Assembly (NCBI RefSeq): GCF_009907385.1
Contig: NZ_JAAATR010000031.1
Span: 1-64,000 of the forward strand
DNA: 64,000 nt
Source: Atlantibacter hermannii
GTDB taxonomy: Bacteria; Pseudomonadota; Gammaproteobacteria; Enterobacterales; Enterobacteriaceae
Direction of reading: 5' to 3'
In this document: one piece after another, positions 18,771 to 28,446 of the stretch
How the letters are laid out: each line of letters starts with the position of its first letter
Numbering within the stretch: the first letter of the stretch is position 1
Position numbers and translations under genes: made by a program
Notes under the pieces: model-generated
Told to the model about the DNA's origin: nothing
The model's database searches: none
Seen by the model: the letters and a program-made list of their open reading frames with translations, nothing else

Positions 18771-20270
18771 TCACTTACCAATCATAGTGGAAATGGTTTG
18801 AGCGATAAATTGCGCCCGCGCGCCAAATATCACCTGTACGCCGCTGTCCCCGACAAAGACCACACCGCGGGCGCCCACGCTGTTTAGACCATCGCGATCG
18901 ACCAGCGACGCCTTATCCACTTCCAGGCGCAGGCGGGTAATGCATGAACCGACGCTGTCGATATTTTCCGGGCCGCCCAGCAGGTTAATGATATCGGTCG
19001 CCAGTTCGGCATCGGTTTTGTCATCGGCATTCACTGCTATTTCCGCGCGGCCCGGCGTTTTCACATCAAAGCGACGGATCACATAGCGGAAAGTGAAGTA
19101 ATAAATCAGACCCATCGGTACACCGACGATGACGGCATTCAGGAAATTAGTCTGATAGCCGTTAAACGACGGCAAAATTCCAAATGAGATGTAATCGATG
19201 AGTCCAGCCGAGAACGATTTGGCGATATGAGCATGCAGCAAATACATGCACATATAGGACAAGCCGGCCATCACTGCGTTAAACACGTACAGGATCGGGG
19301 CCACAAATATAAAGGTGAACTCAACAGGCTCGGTAATGCCGGTTAAAAAGCAGGTTAAAGCCGCAGAGAACAGGATCCCGGAGGCGATTTTTTTATTTTT
19401 GGTATTGGCTTCGTGATACATGGCAAGACAGGCGGCGGGCAGCGCGAACAGCATCAGCGGGAATTCGCCCTGCATAAACTTGCCTGCGTTATGGTAGGTA
19501 TCGCTACTGAAGCTTTTCACGCCTTCTTCCAGCATCTTAAACCAGATTGTCTGGTCACCGTGGATCACCTGGCCGGTGGCGGTAGTGTAGTCGCCAAACG
19601 AATACCAGAACGACGGATACCAGATATGGTGTAAGCCGAGTGGGATCAGCGCACGCTCGACCAGGCCAAAAATAAAGGTTGATGCGGCCTGATTATCGCC
19701 GTTCACCACTAATGACAGCGCATCAATGCCCGCCTGAATATGCTGCCAGATGTAAGGTAAAACGAGGCCCAGCAGAAAAGAGATAAACGCCGTAGCAATG
19801 GCGACAAAACGTTTACCCGAGAAGAAACCTAAAAACTCCGGCAATTGCATATTATGGAAGCGGTTATAGCACCACGCGGCAAGAATGCCGCAAATCAGGC
19901 CGCCGAAAACGCCCATTTGCAACGTGGGGATGCCCACGACCATAGCGTATTTACCGCCGCTGGACGCCATCTCTGGCGTAATGCCCAGTACAGTGCCGAT
20001 GGTAATATTGGTAATAAACACCGAAACCGCTGCCGATAGCGCGGCGATCCCGGACTCTGATGCTAACCCCACCGCAGAACCAATCGCGAACAGCACAGGA
20101 AGATTGTCGAAGATGACGCCTCCGGCATTCATCATTAACGGCAAATGGAATTTATCACCAAACGCCAACAGCAAACCTGCCGCAGGCAACAGTGAAATAG
20201 GCAGCATTAACGCGCGGCCTATCATGGATAGCTTTGAAAGCGATTTAACCAACCCTGACATCAGACTCAT
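18771..20270 (-). CDS. PTS permease, glucose/maltose-type EIICB
   Basis: Sugar-importing phosphotransferase permease of 499 residues. EIIC occupies about residues 1-390, with many membrane helices and the family blocks SLLPAAGLLLAFGD and FLTGITEPVEFTFIFVAP. EIIB follows, with its phosphorylated Cys in SVGSCITRLRLEV near residue 435. No EIIA domain is attached, so the general glucose EIIA (Crr) must serve it. It is closest in style to MalX. Ribosome-binding site GGGGGA precedes the start. It is followed by the MalI-like repressor. The substrate is not deducible. Confidence 0.88.
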   Translation of the reverse strand: MSLMSGLVKSLSKLSMIGRALMLPISLLPAAGLLLAFGDKFHLPLMMNAGGVIFDNLPVLFAIGSAVGLASESGIAALSAAVSVFITNITIGTVLGITPEMASSGGKYAMVVGIPTLQMGVFGGLICGILAAWCYNRFHNMQLPEFLGFFSGKRFVAIATAFISFLLGLVLPYIWQHIQAGIDALSLVVNGDNQAASTFIFGLVERALIPLGLHHIWYPSFWYSFGDYTTATGQVIHGDQTIWFKMLEEGVKSFSSDTYHNAGKFMQGEFPLMLFALPAACLAMYHEANTKNKKIASGILFSAALTCFLTGITEPVEFTFIFVAPILYVFNAVMAGLSYMCMYLLHAHIAKSFSAGLIDYISFGILPSFNGYQTNFLNAVIVGVPMGLIYYFTFRYVIRRFDVKTPGRAEIAVNADDKTDAELATDIINLLGGPENIDSVGSCITRLRLEVDKASLVDRDGLNSVGARGVVFVGDSGVQVIFGARAQFIAQTISTMIGK

Positions 20271-20314
20271 GCTGATTTCCCCCGAAGTAGACCAGGCTTA
20301 TGCCCTGTTTTTGG

Positions 20315-20345
20315 TAAGTAGAACGTTTTAGTAGAACGTTCTACT
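20315..20345. promoter_or_regulatory. LacI-type operator pair for the PTS operon
   Basis: A perfect 16-bp palindrome AGTAGAACGTTCTACT (20330-20345) with the central CG of LacI-family sites is preceded by a second partial copy, AAGTAGAACGTTTTA (about 20316-20330). It lies 60-75 bases upstream of the PTS start, like the MalI operator core AAAACGTTTT at malX. Binding by the MalI-like repressor is inferred. Confidence 0.75.
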
Positions 20346-20462
20346 TATGCTGTGACAACTGCGTCATCTACCGCAACAAATATTTAACGGCCAGTCAGAG
20401 GAAATAATGATTCTTTGAAGTTGGTCGCAGATTGACCTTCAGGAGGGGGAGCAAGCGAAAAT

Positions 20463-20489
20463 GACCTACGGCCTTCTGAACCGTAGGTC
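20463..20489 (-). terminator. Intrinsic terminator of folD-ybcJ
   Basis: Perfect 9-bp stem GACCTACGG / CCGTAGGTC with a 9-base loop; on the minus strand ATTTTC follows. Confidence 0.8.
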
Positions 20490-20495
20490 TGAACA

Positions 20496-20708
20496 CTACG
20501 CCGTTACGGTAACGCTTTGTCCGTCAAAGGTCACCGTCTGGCCAGCGACAATCTTGCAGCGCTTGCGGGTTTCAACTGCGCCGTCCACTTTTACCATGCC
20601 TTCGCCAATTGCGATTTTTGCCTGGGCGCCGCTTTCGCTCCAGCCTTCTAATTTCAGCAAGTCACACAGTTCTACATAAGGATGTTTACCCAGAGAAAAA
20701 GTCGCCAT
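20496..20708 (-). CDS. ybcJ: YbcJ, small S4-like RNA-binding protein
   Basis: 70-residue protein with the S4-like fold: LCDLLKLEGWSESGAQAKIAIGEGMVKVDG, then TRKRCKIVAGQTV. This is the alpha-L RNA-binding motif seen in S4, RluB-type synthases and YbcJ. It probably binds structured RNA; its target is unknown. One base separates it from folD on the same strand, as in E. coli. Confidence 0.93.
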   Translation of the reverse strand: MATFSLGKHPYVELCDLLKLEGWSESGAQAKIAIGEGMVKVDGAVETRKRCKIVAGQTVTFDGQSVTVTA

Positions 20709-20709
20709 C

Positions 20710-21576
20710 TCAGGCCTCCTCTACGTCGTGATATTCTTCACACGCCTGAAGCGTATTCTGAATCAGGGTGGCCACAGTCATCGGTCCTACGCCGCCCGGC
20801 ACCGGGGTGATATAAGACGCGCGCGCGGCAGCTTCTTCAAAATTAACATCGCCGACAACTTTGCCATTTTCGAGCCGGTTGATGCCCACATCAATGACAA
20901 TCGCGCCTTCTTTAATCCACTCGCCCGGGATAAAGCCGGGTTTACCGACCGCAACGATCAGCAGATCGGCGTTTTCAACGTGCTGGCGTAAGTTTTTGGT
21001 GAAGCGGTGAGTAACGGTTGTGGTGCAACCGGAGAGCAGCAGTTCCATGCTCATAGGTCGGCCGACAATATTGGAAGCGCCGATGACCACCGCGTTAAGC
21101 CCGTAAAGATCGATATTATAGCGCTCAAGTAGCGTCACGATGCCGCGCGGGGTACAGGGACGCAGACGCGGAGCACGCTGGCACAAACGGCCCACGTTGT
21201 AAGGATGGAACCCGTCGACGTCTTTATCAGGCGCGATACGCTCCAGTACTTTCACGTTATCGATGCCCGCAGGCAGCGGTAACTGGACCAGAATACCGTC
21301 GATAGTCTTGTCGGCATTTAACTTATCGATAAGCGCCAGCAGTTCGGCTTCGGTGGTGGTTTCCGGCAGATCGAATGAGCGAGAAAGGAATCCAACTTCT
21401 TCACACGCTTTGCGCTTGCTGCCGACATAAATTTGCGAGGCGGGGTTCTGGCCAACCAACACCACCGCAAGCCCTGGCGCACGTTTTCCGGCATCCAGGC
21501 GCGCTTTTACTTTTTGCGCGACCTCAAGCCGTACCTGCTGCGCAATCGTTTTACCGTCAATAATCTTTGCTGCCAT
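20710..21576 (-). CDS. folD: FolD, methylenetetrahydrofolate dehydrogenase/cyclohydrolase
   Basis: Bifunctional one-carbon enzyme, NADP-dependent, producing 10-formyl-THF. 288 residues. Folate-site signatures are [13 protein letters not shown] (catalytic Lys in the YxxxK of the family) and ILVQLPLP. The nucleotide-binding segment is [18 protein letters not shown], and the ending is [15 protein letters not shown]. Cotranscribed with ybcJ. Its upstream gap holds the argU promoter on the other strand. Confidence 0.97.
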   Translation of the reverse strand: MAAKIIDGKTIAQQVRLEVAQKVKARLDAGKRAPGLAVVLVGQNPASQIYVGSKRKACEEVGFLSRSFDLPETTTEAELLALIDKLNADKTIDGILVQLPLPAGIDNVKVLERIAPDKDVDGFHPYNVGRLCQRAPRLRPCTPRGIVTLLERYNIDLYGLNAVVIGASNIVGRPMSMELLLSGCTTTVTHRFTKNLRQHVENADLLIVAVGKPGFIPGEWIKEGAIVIDVGINRLENGKVVGDVNFEEAAARASYITPVPGGVGPMTVATLIQNTLQACEEYHDVEEA

Positions 21577-21702
21577 CAGAGAGAGGATTCCATCTGTAGT
21601 CTAAAAGGAGAGGGGATGCTGATATTTTGTCAGAAGCGCGGCGTGCTGTCAGTCACCAATAGCGGTTTATGCTTAAAAGGCAGGCAGACAGCGGAAAAGC
21701 CA

Positions 21703-21730
21703 TTGACTCGCAAGGCTCTCACCGTATAAT
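21703..21730 (+). promoter_or_regulatory. Sigma-70 promoter of argU
   Basis: TTGACT and TATAAT boxes separated by 16 bases, about 60 bases upstream of the tRNA. A strong consensus promoter as expected for stable RNA. Confidence 0.85.
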
Positions 21731-21790
21731 TCCACGCGTTTCGCAGCGCCTTGTTTTTTATTACAGGATGCCTGCCTAAATGCCTTTCAG

Positions 21791-21867
<77 letters not shown>

Positions 21868-22191
21868 AAGGCTTCAACAATACCGCATTTTTTCGACTCA
21901 ATGTCCCCCCGGCCGTCTCAGGGTTATTGCCCGCTTTCATTTATTAGCATTTGCCGATTTCCTGCCGCTTTGCAGGGCTATATCTGCGCGCCTGAACGTT
22001 TCAGCTTAAAAAACAGCCAAATGTTCGATCTGATACAGGATGTATTGATAGCTGACGCAAATAAATAATATTTTTCAAATTTCCCTGATCAATGTTTACT
22101 ACTTTCTCTGACAACTAACCTGTATCTTAAGAGCTTCTTAACACTGACCAGCCAGCGTTTGAGTACCTGTAGAGTATGCGGATAAATAGCC
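21868..22191. other. 324-bp gap between argU and the diguanylate cyclase gene
   Basis: No gene and no repeat of the argU 3' end are visible, so there is no sign of an integrated element. The part from 22050 on is AT-rich and presumably holds the promoter of the cyclase gene. No clear T-run terminator hairpin follows the tRNA. Confidence 0.6.
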
Positions 22192-23520
22192 ATGAATGAT
22201 GGAAAGAGACAGTCTGATTTGCCTGACGTTGATGAAAAATATCTCTTAGATTTACTCCATCACAACTCCGATTGGGTCTGGGAAGTGGATGCGCAGGGGC
22301 GGTACACCTGGGTTTCGGGAGTGGTACATGATTTGCTGGGCTATGAGCCGGGCTATGTCATCGGTCGGACTCCCTTTGATTTTATGCCACCGGGGGAAGC
22401 GGAACGCGTTGCCGGCGCTTTCGGTGAAATCGTCTCTCAGCAGCGCGCGTTTTCCGGGCTGGTTAACCGCAATATGCGCGCCGATGGTCAAATTGTGGTG
22501 CTGGAAACCAGCGGCATTCCACTGTTTAACGATCGGGGAGAACTAACCGGCTATCGCGGCATCGACAGAAATATTTCTAATCTCGGCGAACGCGTACTGC
22601 AGCTCGAAACTATCTATGATACGACGCCTGTTGCCCTGTGTATGCTGGATCTGGACGGGCGGCTGGTCATGTCAAATAAGGCCATGAATGGCTTGCTGAA
22701 TGTTTCGCAGGAAGAAGCGGCTGGCAGCCTGCTGGGGCATATAATGCCGGACGTATGGCAACAGTTTCAGGATGATTTCATTCTTTCGGGATCCGGCGTA
22801 AAAATTCCAGGGCGCGAGATCATCTGGCGCGATCGTTGTTACGACACCCAACCCGTGGCCTTATACAATGCCAGCAACCGCGTAGTGGGGCTGTCAGTGA
22901 CCTGGGTGGACATTACCGCGCGTCGTGAGGCGGAGCAGAAACTGGCAAGCGCTAACCAGGTGCTGCAGCAGTATGCCCAGCGCGACCATTTAACCGGCCT
23001 GTATAACCGCCGCTACATGGATGAGTGCCTGATGAATGAAATTAACCAGGCCGTCGAGGATGGTTTCCCGCTTTCAGTGTGCCTGGCGGATATCGATTAT
23101 TTTAAGCGTTATAACGATAACTATGGTCATCAGTCCGGCGATAACTGCCTGCGCGCCGTTGCCAACGCGCTGGTGTCATCAAGGCGGCGTCCTGAAGATA
23201 ACGTGAGTCGCTACGGCGGCGAAGAGTTTCTGGTGATTTTGCCCCGCACTGACCAGGAGCAAGCCATGGCGGAAGCGGAGCGCCTGCGTGAAAATATTAA
23301 TGCGCTCATGTTGCCGCACGTTGCCAGCCCGACCCATTATCTCACCATCAGCATTGGCGTGGCGACGCTGTACGCCGGTGAATCGCTGTCGACGGATATG
23401 CCGCTGCATATGATAGCCAGCGGACTGATCCATCAGGCGGATACGGCGCTGTATGCCGCAAAAAATCGCGGGCGTAATCAGGTGGTGGCGATGCCGGAAA
23501 CGCCTTATAACGCCCGATAG
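22192..23520 (+). CDS. PAS-PAS-GGDEF diguanylate cyclase
   Basis: Predicted cytoplasmic signalling enzyme of 442 residues that makes cyclic di-GMP. Two PAS domains are visible: residues about 15-130 (DWVWEVDAQGRYTWVSG) and 140-245 (LCMLDLDGRLVMSNKAM). A short helix leads to the GGDEF domain, which starts at DHLTGLYNRRYMDE. The active site reads GGEEF near 342-346, and an intact inhibitory site RPED lies five residues before it, so product feedback is expected. No membrane segment. Its stop overlaps the convergent citrate response regulator by 16 bases. The PAS ligand is unknown. Confidence 0.9.
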   Translation: MNDGKRQSDLPDVDEKYLLDLLHHNSDWVWEVDAQGRYTWVSGVVHDLLGYEPGYVIGRTPFDFMPPGEAERVAGAFGEIVSQQRAFSGLVNRNMRADGQIVVLETSGIPLFNDRGELTGYRGIDRNISNLGERVLQLETIYDTTPVALCMLDLDGRLVMSNKAMNGLLNVSQEEAAGSLLGHIMPDVWQQFQDDFILSGSGVKIPGREIIWRDRCYDTQPVALYNASNRVVGLSVTWVDITARREAEQKLASANQVLQQYAQRDHLTGLYNRRYMDECLMNEINQAVEDGFPLSVCLADIDYFKRYNDNYGHQSGDNCLRAVANALVSSRRRPEDNVSRYGGEEFLVILPRTDQEQAMAEAERLRENINALMLPHVASPTHYLTISIGVATLYAGESLSTDMPLHMIASGLIHQADTALYAAKNRGRNQVVAMPETPYNAR

Positions 23521-24188
23521 GTGCGCTGCGGGCGGCCCACTTTGCCATAAATAATTTCCGCGACAATCTGCTGTCGACTGGCGGCAAACTCCAGATAACG
23601 CCGGGCGGTGGTGCGGCTCAGTTTCAGCGCATCTGCCACGGTTTCGGCGGTATGTCGCGCCAGCGGATCGGCAAACAGCTGCTGTACTTTTGCCAACGTT
23701 AGCGCATCAATCCCAGGCGGCAGCGCTTCTTTTTGTTCACCTCGCGCATAGGCGTTAAACATATCGTCGATTTGCCGCTGGCTGGCGCAGGCATTTCTGG
23801 CGAGCAGTGCGTAACGCTGCTGAAAACGGCTGAGGGTTTGCCCAAGCCGTTCATAGGCGATGGGTTTGACCAGATAATCAAACACGCCGCAGCGCACGGC
23901 TTCAGACACGGTATCCATGTCGCTTGCCGCCGTGGTAAAGACCACGCCGCCGGTGTAGCGGGCCTGGGAAAGTTCGTGCAGCAACGTGACGCCTTTGCCG
24001 TCGGGTAAGTAATTATCCAACAGGATAAGCGCCGGTTTGAAGCGAGCAATCATTTCCCGGGCCTGCACCAGATTGCCCGCCAGCCATACCGTCCCGCAGC
24101 CGGGAAAATGGCGGATAAACTCGGCATGCATTTCCGCCAGCGGCGTTTCGTCCTCAACTATTAAAATCGTCAGAGATTGTTCCATCAC
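23505..24188 (-). CDS. dpiA: DpiA/CitB-type response regulator of citrate fermentation
   Basis: Response regulator of 227 residues. The receiver domain (residues about 5-125) has the acidic pocket in VEDETP, the phosphorylated Asp in LILLDNYLPDGKG, Thr in VVFTTAA and Lys in YLVKP. The C-terminal HTH resembles CitB/DcuR-type regulators (ARHTAETVADALKLSRTTARRYLEF). It should bind AT-rich sites between citA and citC and activate citrate lyase genes. It overlaps the kinase gene by about 35 bases, indicating tight cotranslation. Confidence 0.93.
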   Translation of the reverse strand: MMEQSLTILIVEDETPLAEMHAEFIRHFPGCGTVWLAGNLVQAREMIARFKPALILLDNYLPDGKGVTLLHELSQARYTGGVVFTTAASDMDTVSEAVRCGVFDYLVKPIAYERLGQTLSRFQQRYALLARNACASQRQIDDMFNAYARGEQKEALPPGIDALTLAKVQQLFADPLARHTAETVADALKLSRTTARRYLEFAASRQQIVAEIIYGKVGRPQRTYRAL

Positions 24189-25815
24189 TCTTTTTCACTT
24201 TCGGTATAAAAACGGAAAACAAAGCGCCGCATGGCTGGTTATCTTCAACGGTAATCACGCCACCATAGCGATTAACAAAACTGGCGATCAGATACAGCCC
24301 GATGCCGTGTTCCCCTTGCGCATCAGTTTTGGTGCTGACGCCCTGTTGGAAAAGGGTCTGGCGTAGCGTATCCGGCACACCGCACCCCTGGTCCGCCACC
24401 TCAATAATCACATCATCGCCTTCATCGCTCAGATACAGTTCCACCGTTTTATCGCCCTGAGGATTATTCAGACAGGCTTCAAATGCGTTATCCAGCAGAT
24501 TCCCGACGATGGCGGCGAATTCCGTACTGTCCATCTCCTGGGGGAGATGATGCAGTACGCAGCCGGGTACAAGATTCAGCGATAACCCCAGCTCCCGCGC
24601 TCGCTGACATTTGCCATACAGCAATCCCGCAACCTGGCGATCGTCAACGGCATCGCGCAGGGTGTCGATCAGCTGTTGCTGAGCCTGAGATTCGCCTTTT
24701 ACCATCGCCAGGACCCGATCATACTCTTTCATTTGCAGCAGACCACTGAGCGTAGACATCCAGTTGAGGTGCTCATGACGCAGCGTTCTCAGGCTTTCAA
24801 CGTACTGCTTAATTTGCGTCAGCTGAGCATTCAGCGCGCTGATTTCATCCTTGCTGCGAAAGCTGATGATCGCGCCCAATAGCGCGTGCTGATAGCGGAT
24901 CACGCCGCGATTGGCGATCACGCTTAACCCGTTAAATGTACACATCGCATCCTGGCGCTGTTCTTCAATGCGCTCGGTGAAAAAATCGCAAGGACTCACC
25001 ACATCGCCGATATGGCGCCCCAGCCACTGGCGGCCCGGGGACGTTAAACCCAGCATTTTACGCGCATTACGGTTGATAGCCGTGATAAGCCCATCGGGAT
25101 CGACGGCAATCAGCCCTTCGAATACCGAACCAAACAGCGCCTCTTGTTGGCGCACTACCCTGGCGATTTGCTGCGGTTCCATACCGAGCATCTGGCGACG
25201 GATATGCGCGGCGAATAACCACGACAGCAGCATTAAAATAATCAGGATAACCACAAACACGCCGGCCAGCGGCAGCAGAAAATCCAGCCGCCAGCTGTTG
25301 ATCTTACTGACTAAATATCCCAGCGAAACGACGCCGATCACCTGCTGATGCTCATCGAAAATCGGCGTTTTGGCGCGCATTGCCATGCCGATGGATCCTT
25401 CGCCGGTAATAAAATAGCTTTCGCCTTTTTCCAGCGCGCCAGGCTTAGTCCACTGCATGGGATAGCCAATTTTGGCCGGGTTAGGATGATAAAGACGAAC
25501 AGAGTGACGGTCCCCGATGACCACGTAATCAAAATCGGAGCCGGTGGATAATTTACCGACAATTTGCCTCAGTCGCTGGGTATCGCGGTGTTTTACCGCA
25601 TCGATAACGCTATCGTTGGAAGCGATGATTCTGGCCTGGTTCATCGCCATGCCGCGTACATGCAGGGTTAAATAATCTTCAAAGCTGGCGGAGAGATATT
25701 GGCCCAGCGCGCTGATTAACAGTGTTGACACCACCAGTAATAACAGAAATATCCGTAATGGAAACGCCAGACGGCGAAAAAAACGCAATAAGTTGATTTG
25801 TTTTCTCCCGGTCAT
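24154..25815 (-). CDS. dpiB: DpiB/CitA-type citrate-sensing histidine kinase
   Basis: Inner-membrane sensor kinase of 553 residues. The start at 25815 (MTGRKQINLLRF) has AGGA before it. Two membrane helices (FPLRIFLLLLVVSTLLIS and LLPLAGVFVVILIILMLLSWL) flank a periplasmic PAS-like citrate domain with the FDYVVIGDRHSVRLYHP ligand segment. A cytoplasmic PAS domain, the phospho-acceptor His in LRTLRHEHLNWMSTL, and the ATPase domain (NLLDNAFE, DQGCGVP, GEHGIGLYLI) follow. It responds to external citrate and phosphorylates the neighbouring regulator. Close in sequence to E. coli DpiB. Confidence 0.95.
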   Translation of the reverse strand: MTGRKQINLLRFFRRLAFPLRIFLLLLVVSTLLISALGQYLSASFEDYLTLHVRGMAMNQARIIASNDSVIDAVKHRDTQRLRQIVGKLSTGSDFDYVVIGDRHSVRLYHPNPAKIGYPMQWTKPGALEKGESYFITGEGSIGMAMRAKTPIFDEHQQVIGVVSLGYLVSKINSWRLDFLLPLAGVFVVILIILMLLSWLFAAHIRRQMLGMEPQQIARVVRQQEALFGSVFEGLIAVDPDGLITAINRNARKMLGLTSPGRQWLGRHIGDVVSPCDFFTERIEEQRQDAMCTFNGLSVIANRGVIRYQHALLGAIISFRSKDEISALNAQLTQIKQYVESLRTLRHEHLNWMSTLSGLLQMKEYDRVLAMVKGESQAQQQLIDTLRDAVDDRQVAGLLYGKCQRARELGLSLNLVPGCVLHHLPQEMDSTEFAAIVGNLLDNAFEACLNNPQGDKTVELYLSDEGDDVIIEVADQGCGVPDTLRQTLFQQGVSTKTDAQGEHGIGLYLIASFVNRYGGVITVEDNQPCGALFSVFIPKVKKSDGTISDDFNS

Positions 25816-26170
25816 AACGCTTCCTTTTAATACCGCAATCAATCGGCAGTCGATTGTTATTTAATTGTTTCCGTATGGCGCGTCAGACGCCAGATTATCG
25901 TGGCAAATTGATAGCATTAAATCAATTAAATAAATTAAAACCATGAACGGTGTCGTAGGGAATTTAATTAACCAAATAAAAACCATAAAGACTATTTTAA
26001 TCGCTGAATAGTTTGTGAAATATATCAAAATTCAGGTTTTGAATAGTGCGTAACATTTCGCTGCATACCGCACCGTTAATAAAAATGCCTGCGTGGCAGG
26101 CTTCTTTATTATTGCAGCAGTTTATTAACATTTATTCCCCACCTTACTCATGGCGCAGGGACGGATACCT
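25816..26170. promoter_or_regulatory. Divergent citrate control region
   Basis: 355 bases, strongly AT-rich, between the kinase gene and citC. It contains a candidate CRP site (TTTGTGAAATATATCAAAAT at 26012-26031, good left half, weaker right half) and a terminator-like hairpin GCCTGC-GTG-GCAGGC at 26087-26101 followed by TTCTTTATT. The regulator CitB/DpiA is known to bind AT-rich sequence in this region in relatives; exact sites cannot be assigned by eye. Confidence 0.6.
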
Positions 26171-27247
26171 ATGTTTGGCAATACCGTGTTCACACGGGTA
26201 AAGCGCAGCGAAAATAAGAAAATTGCCGGGATAACGCAATTCCTGCGTGAGAACGATTTGAGTATTGATACTACCGTAGAGATATTTATTACCGTCACGC
26301 GTAATGAACGCCTCATCGCCTGCGGCGGCCTTGCCGGGAATATTATTAAATGCGTCGCTATTGATGAGTCAGTGCGCGGAGAAGGATTAGCGCTCACCCT
26401 GGCCACAGAATTAATTAATCTGGCCTATGAACGTTTTTGCACTCAGTTATTTATCTACACCAAAACCCAGAATGAAGCCCTGTTCAGGCAGTGCGGTTTT
26501 TTTACCCTGGCGCGGGTGCCGGGCGTCATGGTGCTGATGGAAAACAACGCCACGCGTCTGCAACAGTACGCCAGCTATCTCACGACACTGCGCCGGGACG
26601 GCAACACAATCGGCTGTATCGTGATGAACGCCAACCCGTTTACGCGCGGCCACCGCTACCTGGTGCAGAGGGCCGCGGCACAGTGCGACTGGCTGCATCT
26701 GTTCTTGGTTAAAGAAGATACCTCCCGTTTCCCGTATGAAGACCGGCTGGCGCTGGTGCGCGCCGGGACGGCGGATATTGAAAAGCTCACGGTGCATCGC
26801 GGCTCGGAATACCTGATCTCCCGCGCAACGTTTCCCTGCTACTTCATTAAAGAACAGAGCGTGATTAACCACTGCTATACCGAAATCGATCTGCAAATCT
26901 TCCGTAATCATCTTGCTCCCGCGCTGGGCATTACTCATCGCTTCGTCGGCACAGAACCGTTTTGCAACGTGACCGCCAGCTATAACGCCGATATGCGGCG
27001 CATTCTGCAGGATCCGACCCAACCCGCGCCGCCAGTACAGCTGACAGAGATTGAGCGCCTGCAGTATCACGGCATCGCTATCTCCGCTTCCTGGGTGCGC
27101 AAACTCCTGGTCAAGCGCGACCTCGCGACCATTGAGCTGCTGGTTCCCGACGCTACCGCCCGCTATCTGCGACGCATGTTGGCTGACACCGCCATGCGTT
27201 CCACTGCGCTTCAAACCGAATCCGTATTAACTACAGGTGAATCATGA
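26171..27247 (+). CDS. citC: CitC, [citrate (pro-3S)-lyase] ligase
   Basis: Activates citrate lyase by acetylating the thiol of its prosthetic group with acetate and ATP. 358 residues. The start at 26171 ([17 protein letters not shown]) matches the conserved N-terminus, and AGGGACGG lies upstream. An N-terminal GNAT-like region ([20 protein letters not shown]) is followed by the nucleotidyltransferase domain with [17 protein letters not shown], an HxGH-like signature, and the SASWVRKLL motif at the C-terminus. First gene of citCDEFXGT; its stop overlaps citD. Confidence 0.96.
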   Translation: MFGNTVFTRVKRSENKKIAGITQFLRENDLSIDTTVEIFITVTRNERLIACGGLAGNIIKCVAIDESVRGEGLALTLATELINLAYERFCTQLFIYTKTQNEALFRQCGFFTLARVPGVMVLMENNATRLQQYASYLTTLRRDGNTIGCIVMNANPFTRGHRYLVQRAAAQCDWLHLFLVKEDTSRFPYEDRLALVRAGTADIEKLTVHRGSEYLISRATFPCYFIKEQSVINHCYTEIDLQIFRNHLAPALGITHRFVGTEPFCNVTASYNADMRRILQDPTQPAPPVQLTEIERLQYHGIAISASWVRKLLVKRDLATIELLVPDATARYLRRMLADTAMRSTALQTESVLTTGES

Positions 27248-27540
27248 AAATTACCCGACCTGCCGTCGCCGGCACGCTGGAGTCCGGGGATGTCATGGCG
27301 CGCATCGCGCCCCTCGACTCGCACGATATCGAGCTGCAAATCAACAGCAGCGTGGAAAAACAGTTTGGCGTCGCCATCCGCGCCACCGTGCTGGAGATCC
27401 TGACGCGCTATCAGGTGCGCGGCGTTCAGGTGTTTATCGATGATAAAGGCGCGCTGGACTGCGTATTGCGCGCACGTCTGGAAACGCTGCTGGCGCGCGC
27501 CTGCGAGGTGACGGCGCTGCCCTGGGAGACGCGCGCATGA
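27244..27540 (+). CDS. citD: CitD, citrate lyase acyl carrier protein (gamma subunit)
   Basis: 98-residue acyl carrier protein of citrate lyase. Ser14 in GTLESGDVM is the attachment site of the 2'-(5''-phosphoribosyl)-3'-dephospho-CoA group. Overlaps citC and citE by 4 bases each (ATGA), showing translational coupling. Confidence 0.96.
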   Translation: MKITRPAVAGTLESGDVMARIAPLDSHDIELQINSSVEKQFGVAIRATVLEILTRYQVRGVQVFIDDKGALDCVLRARLETLLARACEVTALPWETRA

Positions 27541-28442
27541 AGCTTACCCCTGAACAACGTAAATCCCGTACCCGCCGCAGCATGCTGTTCGTCCCCGGCG
27601 CCAGTGCCGCGATGGTCAGCAACGCGTTTATCTACCACGCCGATGCGCTGATGTTTGATCTGGAAGACTCGGTGATCCTGCGTGAAAAAGACGCCGCTCG
27701 CCGCCTGGTTTTCCACGCGCTGCAGCATCCGCTGTACCGGGACGTAGAAACCATCGTGCGGGTCAATGCGCTGGATTCCGATTACGGTGTGGCGGATCTT
27801 GAGGCCGTGGTGCGCGGCGGCGTGGACATTGTGCGCCTGCCGAAAACCGACACCGCTCAGGACGTGATTGATATCGAACACCACATCGCGCGGATTGAGG
27901 CTGAATGCGGCCGGGAGCCTGGCAGCACCGGCCTGCTGGCCGCTATTGAATCGCCACAGGGCATTACCCAGGCGGTGGCGATTGCCCACGCCTCGCCGCG
28001 CCTGATCGGCATCGCGCTCGGCGCGGAAGATTACGTGCGCAACCTGCGCACCGAACGTTCGCCCGAGGGCACGGAACTGCTGTTTGCCCGCTGCGCCATT
28101 CTCCAGGCGGCGCGCGCCGCAGGCATTCAGGCCTTCGATACCGTCTATTCCGACGCCAACAACGAAGCCGGTTTTCTGCGAGAAGCCGCGCATATCAAAC
28201 AGCTGGGTTTTGACGGCAAGTCGCTGATCAACCCGCGCCAAATCGAGTTGTTGCACAACCTGTATGCCCCGACCCGCCAGGAAGCGGATCACGCCCGGCG
28301 CGTGGTCGACGCCGCCGAGGCCGCGGCGCGGGAAGGGCTGGGCGTGGTCTCGCTCAACGGCAAGATGGTGGATAGCCCGGTCATTGAGCGGGCGCGTCTG
28401 GTGCTGTCACGGGCAGCGCTTTCCGGTATTCGTGAGGAGTAA
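27537..28442 (+). CDS. citE: CitE, citrate lyase beta subunit (citryl-ACP lyase)
   Basis: Cleaves citryl-ACP to acetyl-ACP and oxaloacetate. 301 residues with a TIM-barrel HpcH/HpaI-type fold. It begins [11 protein letters not shown]; the Mg site lies in LMFDLEDSV, followed by [22 protein letters not shown] and [12 protein letters not shown]. It is part of the CitDEF complex. It lies between citD and citF with overlapping or near-abutting junctions. Confidence 0.97.
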   Translation: MKLTPEQRKSRTRRSMLFVPGASAAMVSNAFIYHADALMFDLEDSVILREKDAARRLVFHALQHPLYRDVETIVRVNALDSDYGVADLEAVVRGGVDIVRLPKTDTAQDVIDIEHHIARIEAECGREPGSTGLLAAIESPQGITQAVAIAHASPRLIGIALGAEDYVRNLRTERSPEGTELLFARCAILQAARAAGIQAFDTVYSDANNEAGFLREAAHIKQLGFDGKSLINPRQIELLHNLYAPTRQEADHARRVVDAAEAAAREGLGVVSLNGKMVDSPVIERARLVLSRAALSGIREE

Positions 28443-28446
28443 CGAC

